Assembly: GCA_900545335.1 (NCBI GenBank)
Contig: UQYP01000008.1
Span: forward strand, 46,974 to 110,973
Direction of reading: 5' to 3'
Origin: an uncultured Sutterella sp.
Lineage (GTDB): Bacteria > Pseudomonadota > Gammaproteobacteria > Burkholderiales > Burkholderiaceae_F
DNA length: 64,000 nucleotides
Shown here piece after piece: positions 52,932 through 62,468 of this stretch. The notes under the pieces were generated by a model. That model saw nothing but the letters and a program-made list of their open reading frames with translations, did not search any database and was not told where the DNA came from. Every line of letters starts with the position of its first letter. Within the stretch, counting starts at the first letter, position 1. The position numbers and the translations under genes are program-made.

Positions 52932-53677
52932 TTGTCATCTCCTTTACCCAAACGCTTTTCCATTTCCCGGATAAGATAGGCCAGAGCCAAAGTCATCACC
53001 CAATACATTAAAGAAATGGTGAGGTACGGCTCCCAGTAACGGGCAGAAGCCCCGGCAACGGTACGGGCGGCGTAGGCAAGTTCCGTCAAGCCGATGGCTG
53101 AAACGAGGGATGAGTCCTTCAAAATGGCAATGGCGTTATTGCCTAATGCGGGGAGCATCCGGCGGAAAGCCTGCGGCATAATGATGTGGCGCATCGTCTG
53201 CCACCAGGTCATACCGATTGAGCGGGCAGCCTCGGTTTGGCCTTTATCAAGAGACTGAATACCGGCACGGAACACTTCACTCATGTAAGCGCCGGCGTTT
53301 AATGTGATTGCGCAGAAACCGGCGATGAATGCACCGTAGTTGCTGCGAAGTTCTCTGGCAAATGCCCCGTCAAAGATAAGACCGTCAACCGGGTGAATAA
53401 AGATCGGCAGCACCGCAAAATACATCAGGAAAATCTGAACGAAAAGGGGCGTTCCGCGGAAAAAACTCACCCAAATCGTCACAGGCCACCGTACACCGTA
53501 ATAAAGAATCGTCTTCCAGGGATCGTGTCTGGCACTGGCCATACGGGCCATGCCGAGAATCATCCCTAAAATCACTCCGAAAAAGACGCAACCGACAGTG
53601 AGTTCAATTGTGATTTGTGCGCCTTCGACAAAGAGTGGCCAGTACTCTGCCAATACGTCTAAACGAAAACCGCCCAT
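52928..53677 (-). CDS. Polar amino-acid ABC transporter permease
   Basis: A 249-residue HisM/GlnP-type permease with about five helices. The ITIELTVGCVFFGVILGMILGMAR N-terminus and the EAA loop EAARSIGMTWWQTMRHIIMPQAFRR (residues about 160-185, in two halves) are diagnostic. It probably forms a homodimer, because only one permease gene is present. The gene lies downstream of the binding-protein gene and a hairpin. Confidence 0.95.
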   Translation of the reverse strand: MGGFRLDVLAEYWPLFVEGAQITIELTVGCVFFGVILGMILGMARMASARHDPWKTILYYGVRWPVTIWVSFFRGTPLFVQIFLMYFAVLPIFIHPVDGLIFDGAFARELRSNYGAFIAGFCAITLNAGAYMSEVFRAGIQSLDKGQTEAARSIGMTWWQTMRHIIMPQAFRRMLPALGNNAIAILKDSSLVSAIGLTELAYAARTVAGASARYWEPYLTISLMYWVMTLALAYLIREMEKRLGKGDDK

Positions 53678-53706
53678 TTAGAATTCCCTCTTTTTTATTC
53701 CAAAAA

Positions 53707-53736
53707 CCCGACAACGTCTCAATAAACGTTGTCGGG
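53707..53736. terminator. Hairpin between the binding-protein and permease genes
   Basis: CCCGACAACGT at 53707-53717 and ACGTTGTCGGG at 53726-53736 form a perfect 11-bp stem. On the minus strand TTTTTGG follows. It probably lowers transcription into the membrane components, giving an excess of binding protein. Confidence 0.8.
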
Positions 53737-53762
53737 AAGTTTTTTTCTTGTGTGTTAGTTAA

Positions 53763-54569
53763 TTATTTGATCGGCAACTGAGGAACGGGGGTGTTTTCAC
53801 CAAACCACTTCTTGTAGACCTTGGCATAAGCACCCGATTCAATGGTCTTTTTCAAACCGGCATTGATTTGATCGAGCAATTCCTTGTTGCCCTTGCGAAC
53901 AGCAATACCGAAGTATTGGTCTTCGAAGCTCGGGTCGCGCGTCATGTTAAATTGCTTATCCGGGTTTTGAGCGGCGTAGTAGGCAAAGACACCGACGTCA
54001 CCGATTGCGGCATCAACGCCGCCTGCGGAGAGCTCTTCCAAGGCAAGGGGCGTATTGTCAAAGCGCTTGATGTTTTTGCTGGCTTTGCCAAACACCTTAG
54101 TGGCAGCAATGTCGCCTGCGGAATTGGCGACCACAGAGATGTTCTTACCCTTTAAATCATTAATGGACTTCACTTTCAGATCCTTTTGCGTGAGGATCAA
54201 TTGGTGAGCAGCAAAATAGGGCAGGGAGAAGTCAACGGCTTCCTGGCGTTGCGGCGTAATCGTAATACCGCTCATGATCATGTCGCGGTCACCGTTTTTG
54301 ACGGATTCAAAAATCACGCCGAAAAGCGTATTGATGAATTCCACCTTAAAGCCTTGGGCTTTAGCGATTTCTTTCATCAAATCGATATCAAAACCCACAA
54401 TTTCCTTATTCGGCGTTTGGAATTCAAACGGACGGTACGTTGCACCCGTTCCCACTGTGTAGGTGGGAGCTTCTTTAGCCGATGCAGTTTGATCGGCGAT
54501 TGCACCGCAGGAAAATCCCGCACAGGCCAAAGCAATAGAAGCAGAAACGATTAAGTGTTTAAAGGACAT
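53763..54569 (-). CDS. Polar amino-acid ABC transporter substrate-binding protein
   Basis: A 268-residue periplasmic binding protein with a signal peptide (MSFKHLIVSASIALACAGFS, ending near residue 26). The family-3 signature is GFDIDLMKEIAKAQG near residue 60, and IMSGITITPQRQEAVDFSLPYF follows. ATG 54569 with GGAG upstream is preferred; the open frame extends 31 codons further without a signal peptide. Arg/Lys/Gln-type ligands are usual for this group, but the specificity is not certain. Confidence 0.93.
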   Translation of the reverse strand: MSFKHLIVSASIALACAGFSCGAIADQTASAKEAPTYTVGTGATYRPFEFQTPNKEIVGFDIDLMKEIAKAQGFKVEFINTLFGVIFESVKNGDRDMIMSGITITPQRQEAVDFSLPYFAAHQLILTQKDLKVKSINDLKGKNISVVANSAGDIAATKVFGKASKNIKRFDNTPLALEELSAGGVDAAIGDVGVFAYYAAQNPDKQFNMTRDPSFEDQYFGIAVRKGNKELLDQINAGLKKTIESGAYAKVYKKWFGENTPVPQLPIK

Positions 54570-55139
54570 TTTGTACTCCGGTATCAGTTTGATCATGTAA
54601 TTTCTTTGAGGAAAATTCTTTTTCCTTTTTTGATCAATTATGGTGATTTTCAATTTGCGCACAAGTGGAAAATTTTCAAAAAGATCAAAAAGTTAGGGAT
54701 GATTACTTAGGCGAAAAAATGAAAACAAAAGCCCTATTTTTGTCGACTTTTAAAGAGCAATTGGCGGGAAAACAAAAAGATGATTGAAATGAAGAACTTA
54801 ACCCGATGAGAAGAAAGACGCAGAGGCAATGATCGACAAATAATCTCCTTAAATCTAAAAAATAGGAATCGCTGTTATTACAAAAAATGAGTCCGGGTCA
54901 AGCTTTCTGCTCAAGCACAAATTATTCGGAATTTAAACAAGGGAGTTCAAAAATTGTAGGATGGTCGGTGATATTTTCTAAAAACGTTACACAATCAGCA
55001 GAAAAATATTCAAAAAACGTGACAAAACAGACTATTTAAAGTTTGAAAAACGTTACATTAAATATAACAAAAACCTTAAAAATTGTTTGTTTTCAAATGG
55101 TTAAGAAGATCTGAGAGCCTGTGCTTGGTCTTGACAGAC
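54570..55139. other. Gene-free region with three 33-bp imperfect repeats
   Basis: No convincing gene lies in these 570 bases. The part near 54570 must hold the promoter of the amino-acid importer. Around 54975-55073 the repeats described separately occur. The rest is AT-rich with short frames only. Confidence 0.6.
54975..55073. repeat. Three 33-bp imperfect direct repeats with an AAAAACGTTACA core
   Basis: AACGTTAC occurs at 54983, AACGTGAC at 55016 and AACGTTAC at 55049, exactly 33 bases apart. The shared core is AAAAACGT(T/G)ACA, and the remaining bases are AT-rich and poorly conserved. No gene lies close by in the sense direction. Confidence 0.7.
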
Positions 55140-55700
55140 TTAGTGAACAATGTCGTCTTGCTTGAGGACTTTTAAAATCGTGAGCCCAATGATTTTCAGA
55201 TCAAATAAAAAGGATTGCTTTCTGAGGTACTCTTCATCAAGCGCCGCTTTATCATCACCGCTGATGCAGGTGCGGCCGTTGACCTGAGCCCAGCCTGAAA
55301 TGCCGGGCAAGAGCTGATCGACTCCGGACTCTCTTCTGAGTCTGAGTACATGGCGCTCAATGGGTAAAAGGGGACGCGGACCGATCAAGCTCATGTCGCC
55401 GATTAACACAGACCAAAATTGAGGGATTTCATCCAAACTTGTTTTACGAATAAATGCACCGACTCGGGTGATGTAGTGATCGGCCGTTTTAAATTCTTCA
55501 GCAGAAACCACCGGTGCTCCGATACACATGGAGCGGAATTTGGGCATGGGGAAGGGTTTACTGTTTTTGCCGATTCTGGGCGACCAATAAAGCACAGGCC
55601 CCGGGGAATCCACTTTGATGGCAATGGCTACAATAAGCGCCACGGGCAGGACAACGGGCAGCGAGGCCAGTATGAGCACAATGTCGAGTAAGCGCTTCAT
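55140..55700 (-). CDS. Bacterial sugar transferase (polyprenyl-phosphate hexose-1-phosphate transferase)
   Basis: A 186-residue monotopic phosphoglycosyl transferase of the PglC/short WbaP type. It starts a glycan by moving a sugar phosphate to undecaprenyl phosphate. An N-terminal reentrant helix (RLLDIVLILASLPVVLPVALIVAIAI) is followed by SPGPVLYWSPRIGKNSKPFPMPKFRSM. The catalytic Asp-Glu pair is in KTSLDEIPQF near residue 90, and SLIGPRPLLP is conserved. It is a single gene here, divergent from the deacetylase gene. The sugar is unknown. Confidence 0.92.
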   Translation of the reverse strand: MKRLLDIVLILASLPVVLPVALIVAIAIKVDSPGPVLYWSPRIGKNSKPFPMPKFRSMCIGAPVVSAEEFKTADHYITRVGAFIRKTSLDEIPQFWSVLIGDMSLIGPRPLLPIERHVLRLRRESGVDQLLPGISGWAQVNGRTCISGDDKAALDEEYLRKQSFLFDLKIIGLTILKVLKQDDIVH

Positions 55701-56033
55701 GTAAAAAATGTGAAATCTTTAAAACTGAGCCTCAAATTTTAAAGCAATTTGAGAATAGACGCGGCAAAAATTCTGTCAAAAAGCCCACCTATTGAGGAAA
55801 ACACTCAACTTACTCGCGTTTAAGAGCCATTGACACAAATCCTGATGATCTATTCCTTTTTTTGGCCTCAATATTGGATCCGGACTTTAACCCGGTTTTT
55901 GATAAAAATAGATTTTTGTTCGGTATACCGAACAAACTTGAAAATTTAGTAATTTTTGTCCGTTATAGTTTCCATTCTTTTCCTTTCTGAGTCAGCAGGC
56001 ATCTGAGCTACAATTAAAGAAAAAGGATATTTT
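55701..56033. other. Divergent intergenic region with an operator-like palindrome
   Basis: 333 bases between the sugar transferase and the histone-deacetylase-family gene. It contains the 20-bp palindrome at 55916 and AAAGGA just before the GTG start at 56034. No gene is seen. Confidence 0.6.
55916..55935. promoter_or_regulatory. Perfect 20-bp palindrome, probable operator
   Basis: TTGTTCGGTATACCGAACAA reads the same on both strands. A partial half-site, TTTTTGTCCGTTATAG, lies about 20 bases downstream. It lies 98 bases upstream of the GTG start of the deacetylase-MFS pair. Dimeric repressors such as GntR or TetR types bind sites of this form; the regulator is not identified. Confidence 0.6.
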
Positions 56034-56966
56034 GTGTCAACCGGTCTATTTACTCACGATTCCTGCTATCGACATATCACGGGTCCCATGAGTCCGGAGT
56101 CACCCGAGCGTATTCGAGCGATTGAAGAGCGCCTTGTGGCTTCCGGTCTTGAAGGGGCGTTTACGCATAAACAAACCCAGCGTCAGGCTCAATTGACAGA
56201 TCTTTTGAGAGCGCACGAGATGGATTACATCGAGCATGTTCGTTCATCTATCCCGACCCGAGAGGGAGAATTAGTTCATATCAGTGAAGACACGGTTGTG
56301 AGCAGTGAATCATGGACGGCTGCGCTTGAAAGTGCAGGGTGCGTTCTTGAAGCGCTGGAGTGCGTCCATCAGGGGCAGCTTACCAATGCTTTTTGCTGTG
56401 TCAGACCCCCAGGACACCATGCCCACCGTGCCTCAGCAGGTGGCTTTTGTATCTTAAATAATGTTGCGATTGCGGCTTTATACGCCCGAGACGTTTTAAA
56501 TCTTGAGCGCATCGCTGTGATTGATATTGATGCGCACCACGGAGACGGAACAGAAGACATTCTGGCCGGTCAAAAAGCCATCAGCTTTTTCTCCTTTTTT
56601 GAAAAAGATATTTTCCCGTATCCGGCATTGGAAAGCCCGGCAGATAATATCCATAAAAGCGGATTAAGTGCGGGAGACACCGGAGAGAGAGCCTGTGAAA
56701 TCATTCGCTCGGAGTGGGAACCGTTGTTAAGGTACTGTAATCCGCAGATTATTTTTGTTTCAGCCGGCTTTGATGCTCACCGCTCAGATACCATGACGGG
56801 GTTGGAATTTTCTGATCTCGATTATGCTCACATCACGCGAATCATTGATGATATTGCGCGCAATGTGTGTGAAGAAAAAATCGTGAGTGTCCTAGAGGGC
56901 GGTTATGAACCCCGAAGCCTCTCAAGAGCCGTGATTGCTCACATCCGTACTTTGGCTCATGTTTAA
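56034..56966 (+). CDS. Histone deacetylase-family amidohydrolase
   Basis: A 310-residue zinc-dependent deacetylase of the HDAC/acetylpolyamine amidohydrolase/AcuC superfamily. Active-site motifs are PPGHHAHRASAGGFC near residue 122 (tandem His), DIDAHHGDG at residues 164-172 (zinc ligands) and FVSAGFDAHRSD near residue 242 (further zinc-ligand Asp). Class-II-type bacterial members deacetylate polyamines or other small acetyl-amines; protein substrates are possible. The start is GTG 56034 with AAAGGA upstream. An MFS transporter gene follows 13 bases later, which suggests a shared substrate path. Confidence 0.92.
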   Translation: MSTGLFTHDSCYRHITGPMSPESPERIRAIEERLVASGLEGAFTHKQTQRQAQLTDLLRAHEMDYIEHVRSSIPTREGELVHISEDTVVSSESWTAALESAGCVLEALECVHQGQLTNAFCCVRPPGHHAHRASAGGFCILNNVAIAALYARDVLNLERIAVIDIDAHHGDGTEDILAGQKAISFFSFFEKDIFPYPALESPADNIHKSGLSAGDTGERACEIIRSEWEPLLRYCNPQIIFVSAGFDAHRSDTMTGLEFSDLDYAHITRIIDDIARNVCEEKIVSVLEGGYEPRSLSRAVIAHIRTLAHV

Positions 56967-56979
56967 AGGATGAGTTCTC

Positions 56980-58257
56980 GTGTCGCTTTTTTCCATTGAA
57001 CACTTAAAAGAGGGCGTCTCAAAAAGAGAGGTTTGGTCATGGGCTGCCTTTGACTTTGCCAATTCCGGTTACACAACGGTCGTTTTAACGGCCGTTTTCA
57101 ATGCGTATTTTGTGAGCGTCATCTGCGCCGATGCTTCCTGGGCAACGCTATTGTGGACAAGCGTCATTGCAGCAAGCAATATTCTCGCCATTGTCTTAAT
57201 GCCTCTGATCGGAGCGGCCACTGACCTTAAAGCCAATAAAAAGTTCTGGACCGTCTTGATGAGTGTGCTTTGTATTGCGGCGACAGTCGGTTTGGCTTTC
57301 ACGGGGCAAGGCACTATTCTTTGGGCTCTTTTTATGGTTGTCGTCAGCAACTTTGCCTATAACGTCGGAGAGACTTTAAATTCCGCTTTTTTACCTGAAA
57401 TTGCCGATGAGCGCTCTATGGGGAAAGTCTCGGGCTGGGGGTGGAGCTTTGGCTATTGCGGAGGTCTTTTAACACTGGGTTTAAGTTTAGCGGTTGTGCT
57501 TGTGATGCAGTCAAAAGGCGCAAGTGCAGAGGATTATGTTCCCTACACAATGCTTATTACCGCGGCGGTTTTCTTCGTGGCAGCGCTGCCCCTTGCTTTG
57601 TGGTTAAAAGAGCGCGCTCTCCCGAGAAGTCATGCCTCATTTTGGCCTTTGGTCAAAGAGTCTCAGGCAAGTCTAGTGAAAACATTTAAAAGCCTGCCTC
57701 AACACAAAAACTTTGCCTGGCTTGTCGCCAGCGGCCTGTCGTTTCAGGGCGGCATTGCCGTTGTGGTGACCCTGGCTGCCGTTTATGCCGATCAGGCGAT
57801 GGGTTTTACGCCCGATGAAACCATTCTTTTGGTGTTGCTCGTCAACATTACGGCTGCGATCGGTGCTTTTGCTTTCGGCTACGTTGAAGACAGAATCGGA
57901 CATAAAAATGCGCTTATTGTGACGCTTTTCATTTGGATCGCGATGGTGGGGGTTGCCTACTTTGCCCAAACAAAGCCCATTTTTTGGATTGCTGCTAATT
58001 TAGCCGGTATTGCTATGGGCTCGAGCCAATCGGCAGGGCGCGCCCTAGTGGGGGTGCTGGCGCCGGAAAAAGATCGCTCAGCCTTTTATTCTTTTTGGAA
58101 CATGGCACTATGGATAGCCAATATCATCGGTCCCATGACCTATGGCTACATCACCTGGATCACCGATAATGATCAGCGGTTAGCGCTTCTTTGCACCGGG
58201 ATGTTCTTTGTTGTGGGACTGATTTTGCTTTTGCCGATGAAGCTTCAAAAAGCGTGA
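56980..58257 (+). CDS. UMF1-family MFS transporter
   Basis: A 425-residue transporter with 12 helices, resembling the UMF1/ATG22-like branch of the major facilitator superfamily. The N-terminal SWAAFDFANSGYTTVVLTAVFNAYF is diagnostic. GYVEDRIGHKNALI is a typical mid-loop motif, and GSSQSAGRALVGVLAPEKDRSAFYSF in the C-terminal half also fits. The start is GTG 56980, with AAAGGA about 9 bases upstream at the end of the preceding gene. Substrates of this branch are poorly known; the link to the deacetylase gene hints at an amine or organic solute. Confidence 0.88.
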   Translation: MSLFSIEHLKEGVSKREVWSWAAFDFANSGYTTVVLTAVFNAYFVSVICADASWATLLWTSVIAASNILAIVLMPLIGAATDLKANKKFWTVLMSVLCIAATVGLAFTGQGTILWALFMVVVSNFAYNVGETLNSAFLPEIADERSMGKVSGWGWSFGYCGGLLTLGLSLAVVLVMQSKGASAEDYVPYTMLITAAVFFVAALPLALWLKERALPRSHASFWPLVKESQASLVKTFKSLPQHKNFAWLVASGLSFQGGIAVVVTLAAVYADQAMGFTPDETILLVLLVNITAAIGAFAFGYVEDRIGHKNALIVTLFIWIAMVGVAYFAQTKPIFWIAANLAGIAMGSSQSAGRALVGVLAPEKDRSAFYSFWNMALWIANIIGPMTYGYITWITDNDQRLALLCTGMFFVVGLILLLPMKLQKA

Positions 58258-58263
58258 AAAAGA

Positions 58264-58287
58264 GGACTACTGACAATGCAGTAGTCC
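58264..58287. terminator. Hairpin between the MFS and autotransporter genes
   Basis: GGACTACTG at 58264-58272 and CAGTAGTCC at 58279-58287 form a 9-bp stem. On the minus strand CTCTTTTTC follows, so it fits a terminator for the autotransporter gene, with a weaker role for the MFS gene. Confidence 0.8.
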
Positions 58288-58303
58288 CTTGAGATTAATC
58301 AAA

Positions 58304-61300
58304 TCACTCAAATAACACGCGTATACCGCCGGAAACAATGTAGCTGCTGGTGTTCGATGCGCCGAAAACCTTTTCACCTTCAAAGTAAATGATGGAGTCT
58401 TTACTTGGCATATAGGTCATGCCCACACCGCTGCTATACCATGTTTCGTTATTTTCATAACGTACTTTGAGTGCCCCTGTCTTATCCTTTGCATAAATGT
58501 CTTGGTCTCCCAAAAATTCATGCATGATGTCAGCTCGAGCATAGATCGTAAACGGGTCGTCCGTTGAGAGATCCTTACCGGCTCTGATACCCATGCGACC
58601 GATCAGGCTGTGGATAGCATCCAGGCGTACTTCAGAATCTTGAGAAGTTTTATACTCAGCCGAAGTTACGTATGAGTATTGCAATTGAGCCTGAGGTTCA
58701 ATGAACCAGGATTCGCTGTTCTTGAACTTCTTGCCGTGTTCTAAAGAGACACTCAAGACATGATTGTCGTAATCGCCCGTGATCTTTTCACCCGTGGATT
58801 TGGCAAACAATTCAAAATCGTTTTCCAAGTGACCATACTTAAAGATCATGTCGGTGTAGTCGCCATCATTGCCGAGCCACGTTCTGTATGCCCAGACACC
58901 AATGCGATCTAATTCTCCTGAACCGCTTATGTTGTGATAATCGGTATCGCCCTGCATATAATCAAGCGCTACACCGGTGTGATATTCGCCGTCGTCAGCT
59001 TTATCCAACCAATCGTAACCCACTTCAACCATGGTGTTATTGAGGCGGAAGGATTGTTTCTTACCGATATCATCGTGCCTCATGCGAACCCACATACCGT
59101 CTTCCCGGCCTTGGCTAAAGCGCATTTCACCCTGACGCTTGTTGAGCATATCAAGCTGAACAGCATTTGCGTAGTTCGCCCTGGACATATTGATGATTGT
59201 GCGGCCGGCGTCAGATGTATTTCCTCCGGGATTGGAAGGATCTTCACCGCCACCGGATTCCTCTCCCTTGACACCAACAATTTTGAAGTTGGTCGTTTTA
59301 TCAATGTCGGAATCTGCCTTCGTCTCACCGGAAGCAACAGTCGTTACATCATTGGCTTGATTTTCACCAAATAAGTGATCCACTAAATCTGAACCGGGCT
59401 TATTTTTGTCAAGTGTGCTGCCGTTGTAATCATCGTTTTCGGCATTATTTTCGTAAGCATCCGTTGCAATTTTATATTCAACGTTTTTAATGCCTTGATC
59501 CAATGTAACAGCCGTAAAACTTACATTAGAGCCTTTCCCGACAGTAGCAAAGCGCAAACCGTTAAAGTCATCCTTATACATGTCTTCGACAGTGATGGGG
59601 TCCACTACGTTGATAACATATTCACCGTCAGCTTTACCCATATAGAGCATATCGCTCAACTGACGATTGCCATCAAGGCTCATGTGGAAGGTCGCGTTAC
59701 CCTTCATATTACGGATCGTAAGCGCGTGTGCAGATTGATTACGATCGGTATTGGCCTCAACCAAGTCAATTTCAACACCTTGTGCACCGTCTTTTACTTC
59801 CAAATTCGAAATCCAGCTTTGACCGGTAACTAACCATTTGGAGTTATTGCCCATTGTGAGGCTGGTGTTGCCGCCTCGATAAATATCAGAGCTAAAAGCC
59901 GGATCGAACACTGCACTATGGTCGATTCCTTCGACAATGCCTACATCGCCGTAATCATCTACACGACCGGTGAGGGTACCGCCTGTACCAAGGTCAACAC
60001 TTAAAGTACCCTTGTTGCCGGAAAGTAAATTCCCCCTAACATCTAAACCGGCCTTATTGTCTTCGGTTTTGATAGCAATATCGCCTGCGTACGCTGCCAG
60101 TATGTCACCTGAAATGTAGCTCTTGCCTACGCCTTCTGAACTCTTATAGTTAATCTTCACTACGGAGCGAGGATCTGCATTATCGATAACCTGCTGTTCA
60201 TCCAAATTAACTGCAGTACCGGCTGCGACAGCCACATCAAGACTGTTGGGACTGATGTCATAATTATCCGTACTGATAGAAGTCCAGCCGTCTAACTCAA
60301 TCTTGGCACCGCTATAGGCCCAGACTGTGCGTTCGAGTTGAGTGTCGGTACCACTGTTGGCAAAAGTATTGAGATAGTTGCGATCACCGGTTAGAGTAAT
60401 TGATGCTCCATCTCCTTCGGCGTAAAGAGCAGAAATAACACTTTTACCGGCAAATGAGTCATCTGCTTGTAAATTACCGGCATTGTCGATTACGGCAAAT
60501 GAGTTAATGGTATTAGTCTGGTCATTGCCTTCTATTCCGCCAAAGGATACAGAGCTGTTTCTATCTTTAACATAGACAGCACCCATTAAAGTATTTTCTT
60601 TAACGGCATTCAATGTTATAGATGATCGGCCAATTGCCTTAATTGCCAAGCCATTACCGAAGGATTCCTGAGAAAGCTCACTATCGTCATTGGCACGAAT
60701 AAAGTTGCTGCCTTCTGTTGATTCCAGCGTCACCTTACCGGAAGACTCTGTACTGATGCCGATTTCTGTCGCATAGAGTTGATTTCCTGTTAGCGCCTTT
60801 AATTGTGTTTTACCATAATTAGCCGAAAATACCGCAGTATTGCTGTAGCTAATTGCATTATTTTCATCTTCAAATATACCCAATACATTATTGGCTTGGT
60901 TTGACGTAATTAAAGTTTGTGCAGAAGTTTTTGTGTAGGCGCTGTAGTCTTTACCAAAAACTAAATTAGTATTAATTGCAGTAAGGTTGACAGAGGTAAT
61001 ATATCCCTGACTACTTGTACCGTAACCGTCTGAAATAATGCTGTTTCTATCAGCTGACAAGTTAATCTTTGATCTACTGCGTGCGTCCAAACCGTATTCA
61101 GCTGCTTTAATGAGCACAGAGTTTGTAAGATTGTTTTCATCAAGCGGACTAATGTTTACAGTCGTACCGGAATCTTTTGCATATATACCGGTATTAACAT
61201 CAACAATTCTTAACTCCTGACCCAGCTTGATATTTAAATCTTTAAATACTGTCTTAATACCGGTGTCATAATTTTGAATTACGAAATTCTGTCCTGCATT

Positions 61301-62178
61301 AAAATTGACTTTTGATGAGAATGCACCACTAAATTCGCTAATGTCAATCCCGGCATCACCATCATTTTTATTATTGATAATGTTGATACTGCCGTTTTGA
61401 CTTGTAACAGTCGAAGTCAAATTCCCTCCGACAGAAACTAAAAATCCGGACTTATAGTCAGTTATGTTGATGTCATCATTGGCTGTCAGAGAGAAATTGA
61501 TTATATCTTTTCTATCAGACGTTCCAAATAGCTTATTGCCAAGATTAATTCCGCGAAAATTGTCACTGATTGATCCTGCCATCAGATCAAATTTTCCGCC
61601 AATGTTTATATTTAGGTTGTTATTGGCATTAACGAGGATACCTCTAGCAAAACCATTAATCGTAAGATCTTTGTTTGAATTGATGTTTAATGTTGCACTA
61701 TGCTGACCGTCACCGGTTGTCATTCCGTTTGTCATTGCGATACCAACAGCACCGGAGTTATTTGCGTTGATCAACGCAATGTCGTCTGCATTAATCTTCC
61801 CTAGATAGTTGGCCTTTAGTCCACCATCAATGATGATGGCTGAGTCACTTGTAGCACCGGAAATGCCATCGGTTTTGTTAATGGTTAACTTGCCGTCAAC
61901 AGTTAAGGAAGCTTCGTACGGATTTGGTTTATTTTTTTGACTACCGTAAATGCCTTGGCTTAACTCTAAATCTTCATGATATGTTTGCTCGCCATTATTG
62001 AGAAATAACTTCTCTTCTGTCGCTGCAGATGCTGTTGCGGCAATGAATGCAGAACAAACTAACGTGACAGCCAGAACTAAAGAAGGATGCGAATGCCCCC
62101 CCCATGATGAGAATTTAATGCTGAATGAATTGATTCATTAATCAATCGTTTTTCAAACGGGATAAAACATTTATCCAT
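58304..62178 (-). CDS. Large autotransporter, currently out of frame at a poly-G tract (phase-variable, OFF)
   Basis: A type V secretion protein with a long beta-helix-like passenger and a C-terminal autotransporter barrel. Barrel motifs include DGMWVRMRHDD, YDWLDKADDGEYHTGVALDYM and the final SSYIVSGGIRVLFE. From ATG 62178 (AAGGAAG 8 bases upstream) the frame encodes MDKCFIPFEKRLINES and onward, then reaches eight G at 62103-62096 and stops at TAG 62077. With nine (or six) G it would run on through a clear signal peptide, HPSLVLAVTLVCSAFIAATASA, to the stop at 58304. That product would be 1291 residues with nine G. The passenger is rich in Asn, Gly, Ser and Thr. No catalytic domain is seen. 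The very last residue is Glu after Phe, slightly unusual for a barrel. Confidence 0.85.
62096..62103 (-). repeat. Poly-G tract (8 G on the minus strand)
   Basis: Eight consecutive C on the plus strand read as eight G in the coding strand, 25 codons after the autotransporter ATG and just before its hydrophobic signal core. Homopolymer tracts of this size change length by slipped-strand mispairing. Nine or six G restore the frame. Confidence 0.9.
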
Positions 62179-62468
62179 ATTTCATGCTTCCTTTAGTTTG
62201 TCGCTCGCAATTAGTCAAGTCTGAAAAGTAAGTGTTCTGAATTGAAACACACCTGAAGTTGTACAGGCCTCTCGGCTGAGTGTACCAAACATTTATTCCT
62301 TCGTCACTCCTGTCCAAAATAATTTGAATTTTTAAAGAGCCATTAATCATTTCAGTGTCCTGCTGTCCAAAACGGCTTGATTTCAATTTCAACCCCCTCA
62401 GGTCAAAATAAATATGCCTGAGGGGGACTTTCCGGTGGTTTTATGGGGACGATATCCGGTTCGTCAAG
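62179..62468. other. Autotransporter upstream region and left end of the IS4-type element
   Basis: The first 130 bases belong to the autotransporter promoter area. TTGACT at about 62214 on the minus strand has no good -10 partner. From 62310 the sequence is inside the probable IS. A second copy of the repeat tip, CTGTCCAAAA, lies at 62363. Confidence 0.5.
62393..62426. terminator. Strong hairpin downstream of the transposase
   Basis: CCCCCTCAGG at 62393-62402 and CCTGAGGGGG at 62417-62426 form a perfect 10-bp stem. It lies between the transposase stop and the IS end. No T-run follows on the minus strand. Confidence 0.6.

Noticed and set aside
58304..61774. Treating the autotransporter as starting at TTG 61774
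   Set aside because: The frame stays open upstream through a signal-peptide core, and the real ATG is at 62178 on the other side of the G-tract.
62171..62392. A 73-codon minus-strand frame upstream of the autotransporter
   Set aside because: It overlaps both the IS end and the true autotransporter start in another frame and shows no protein features.
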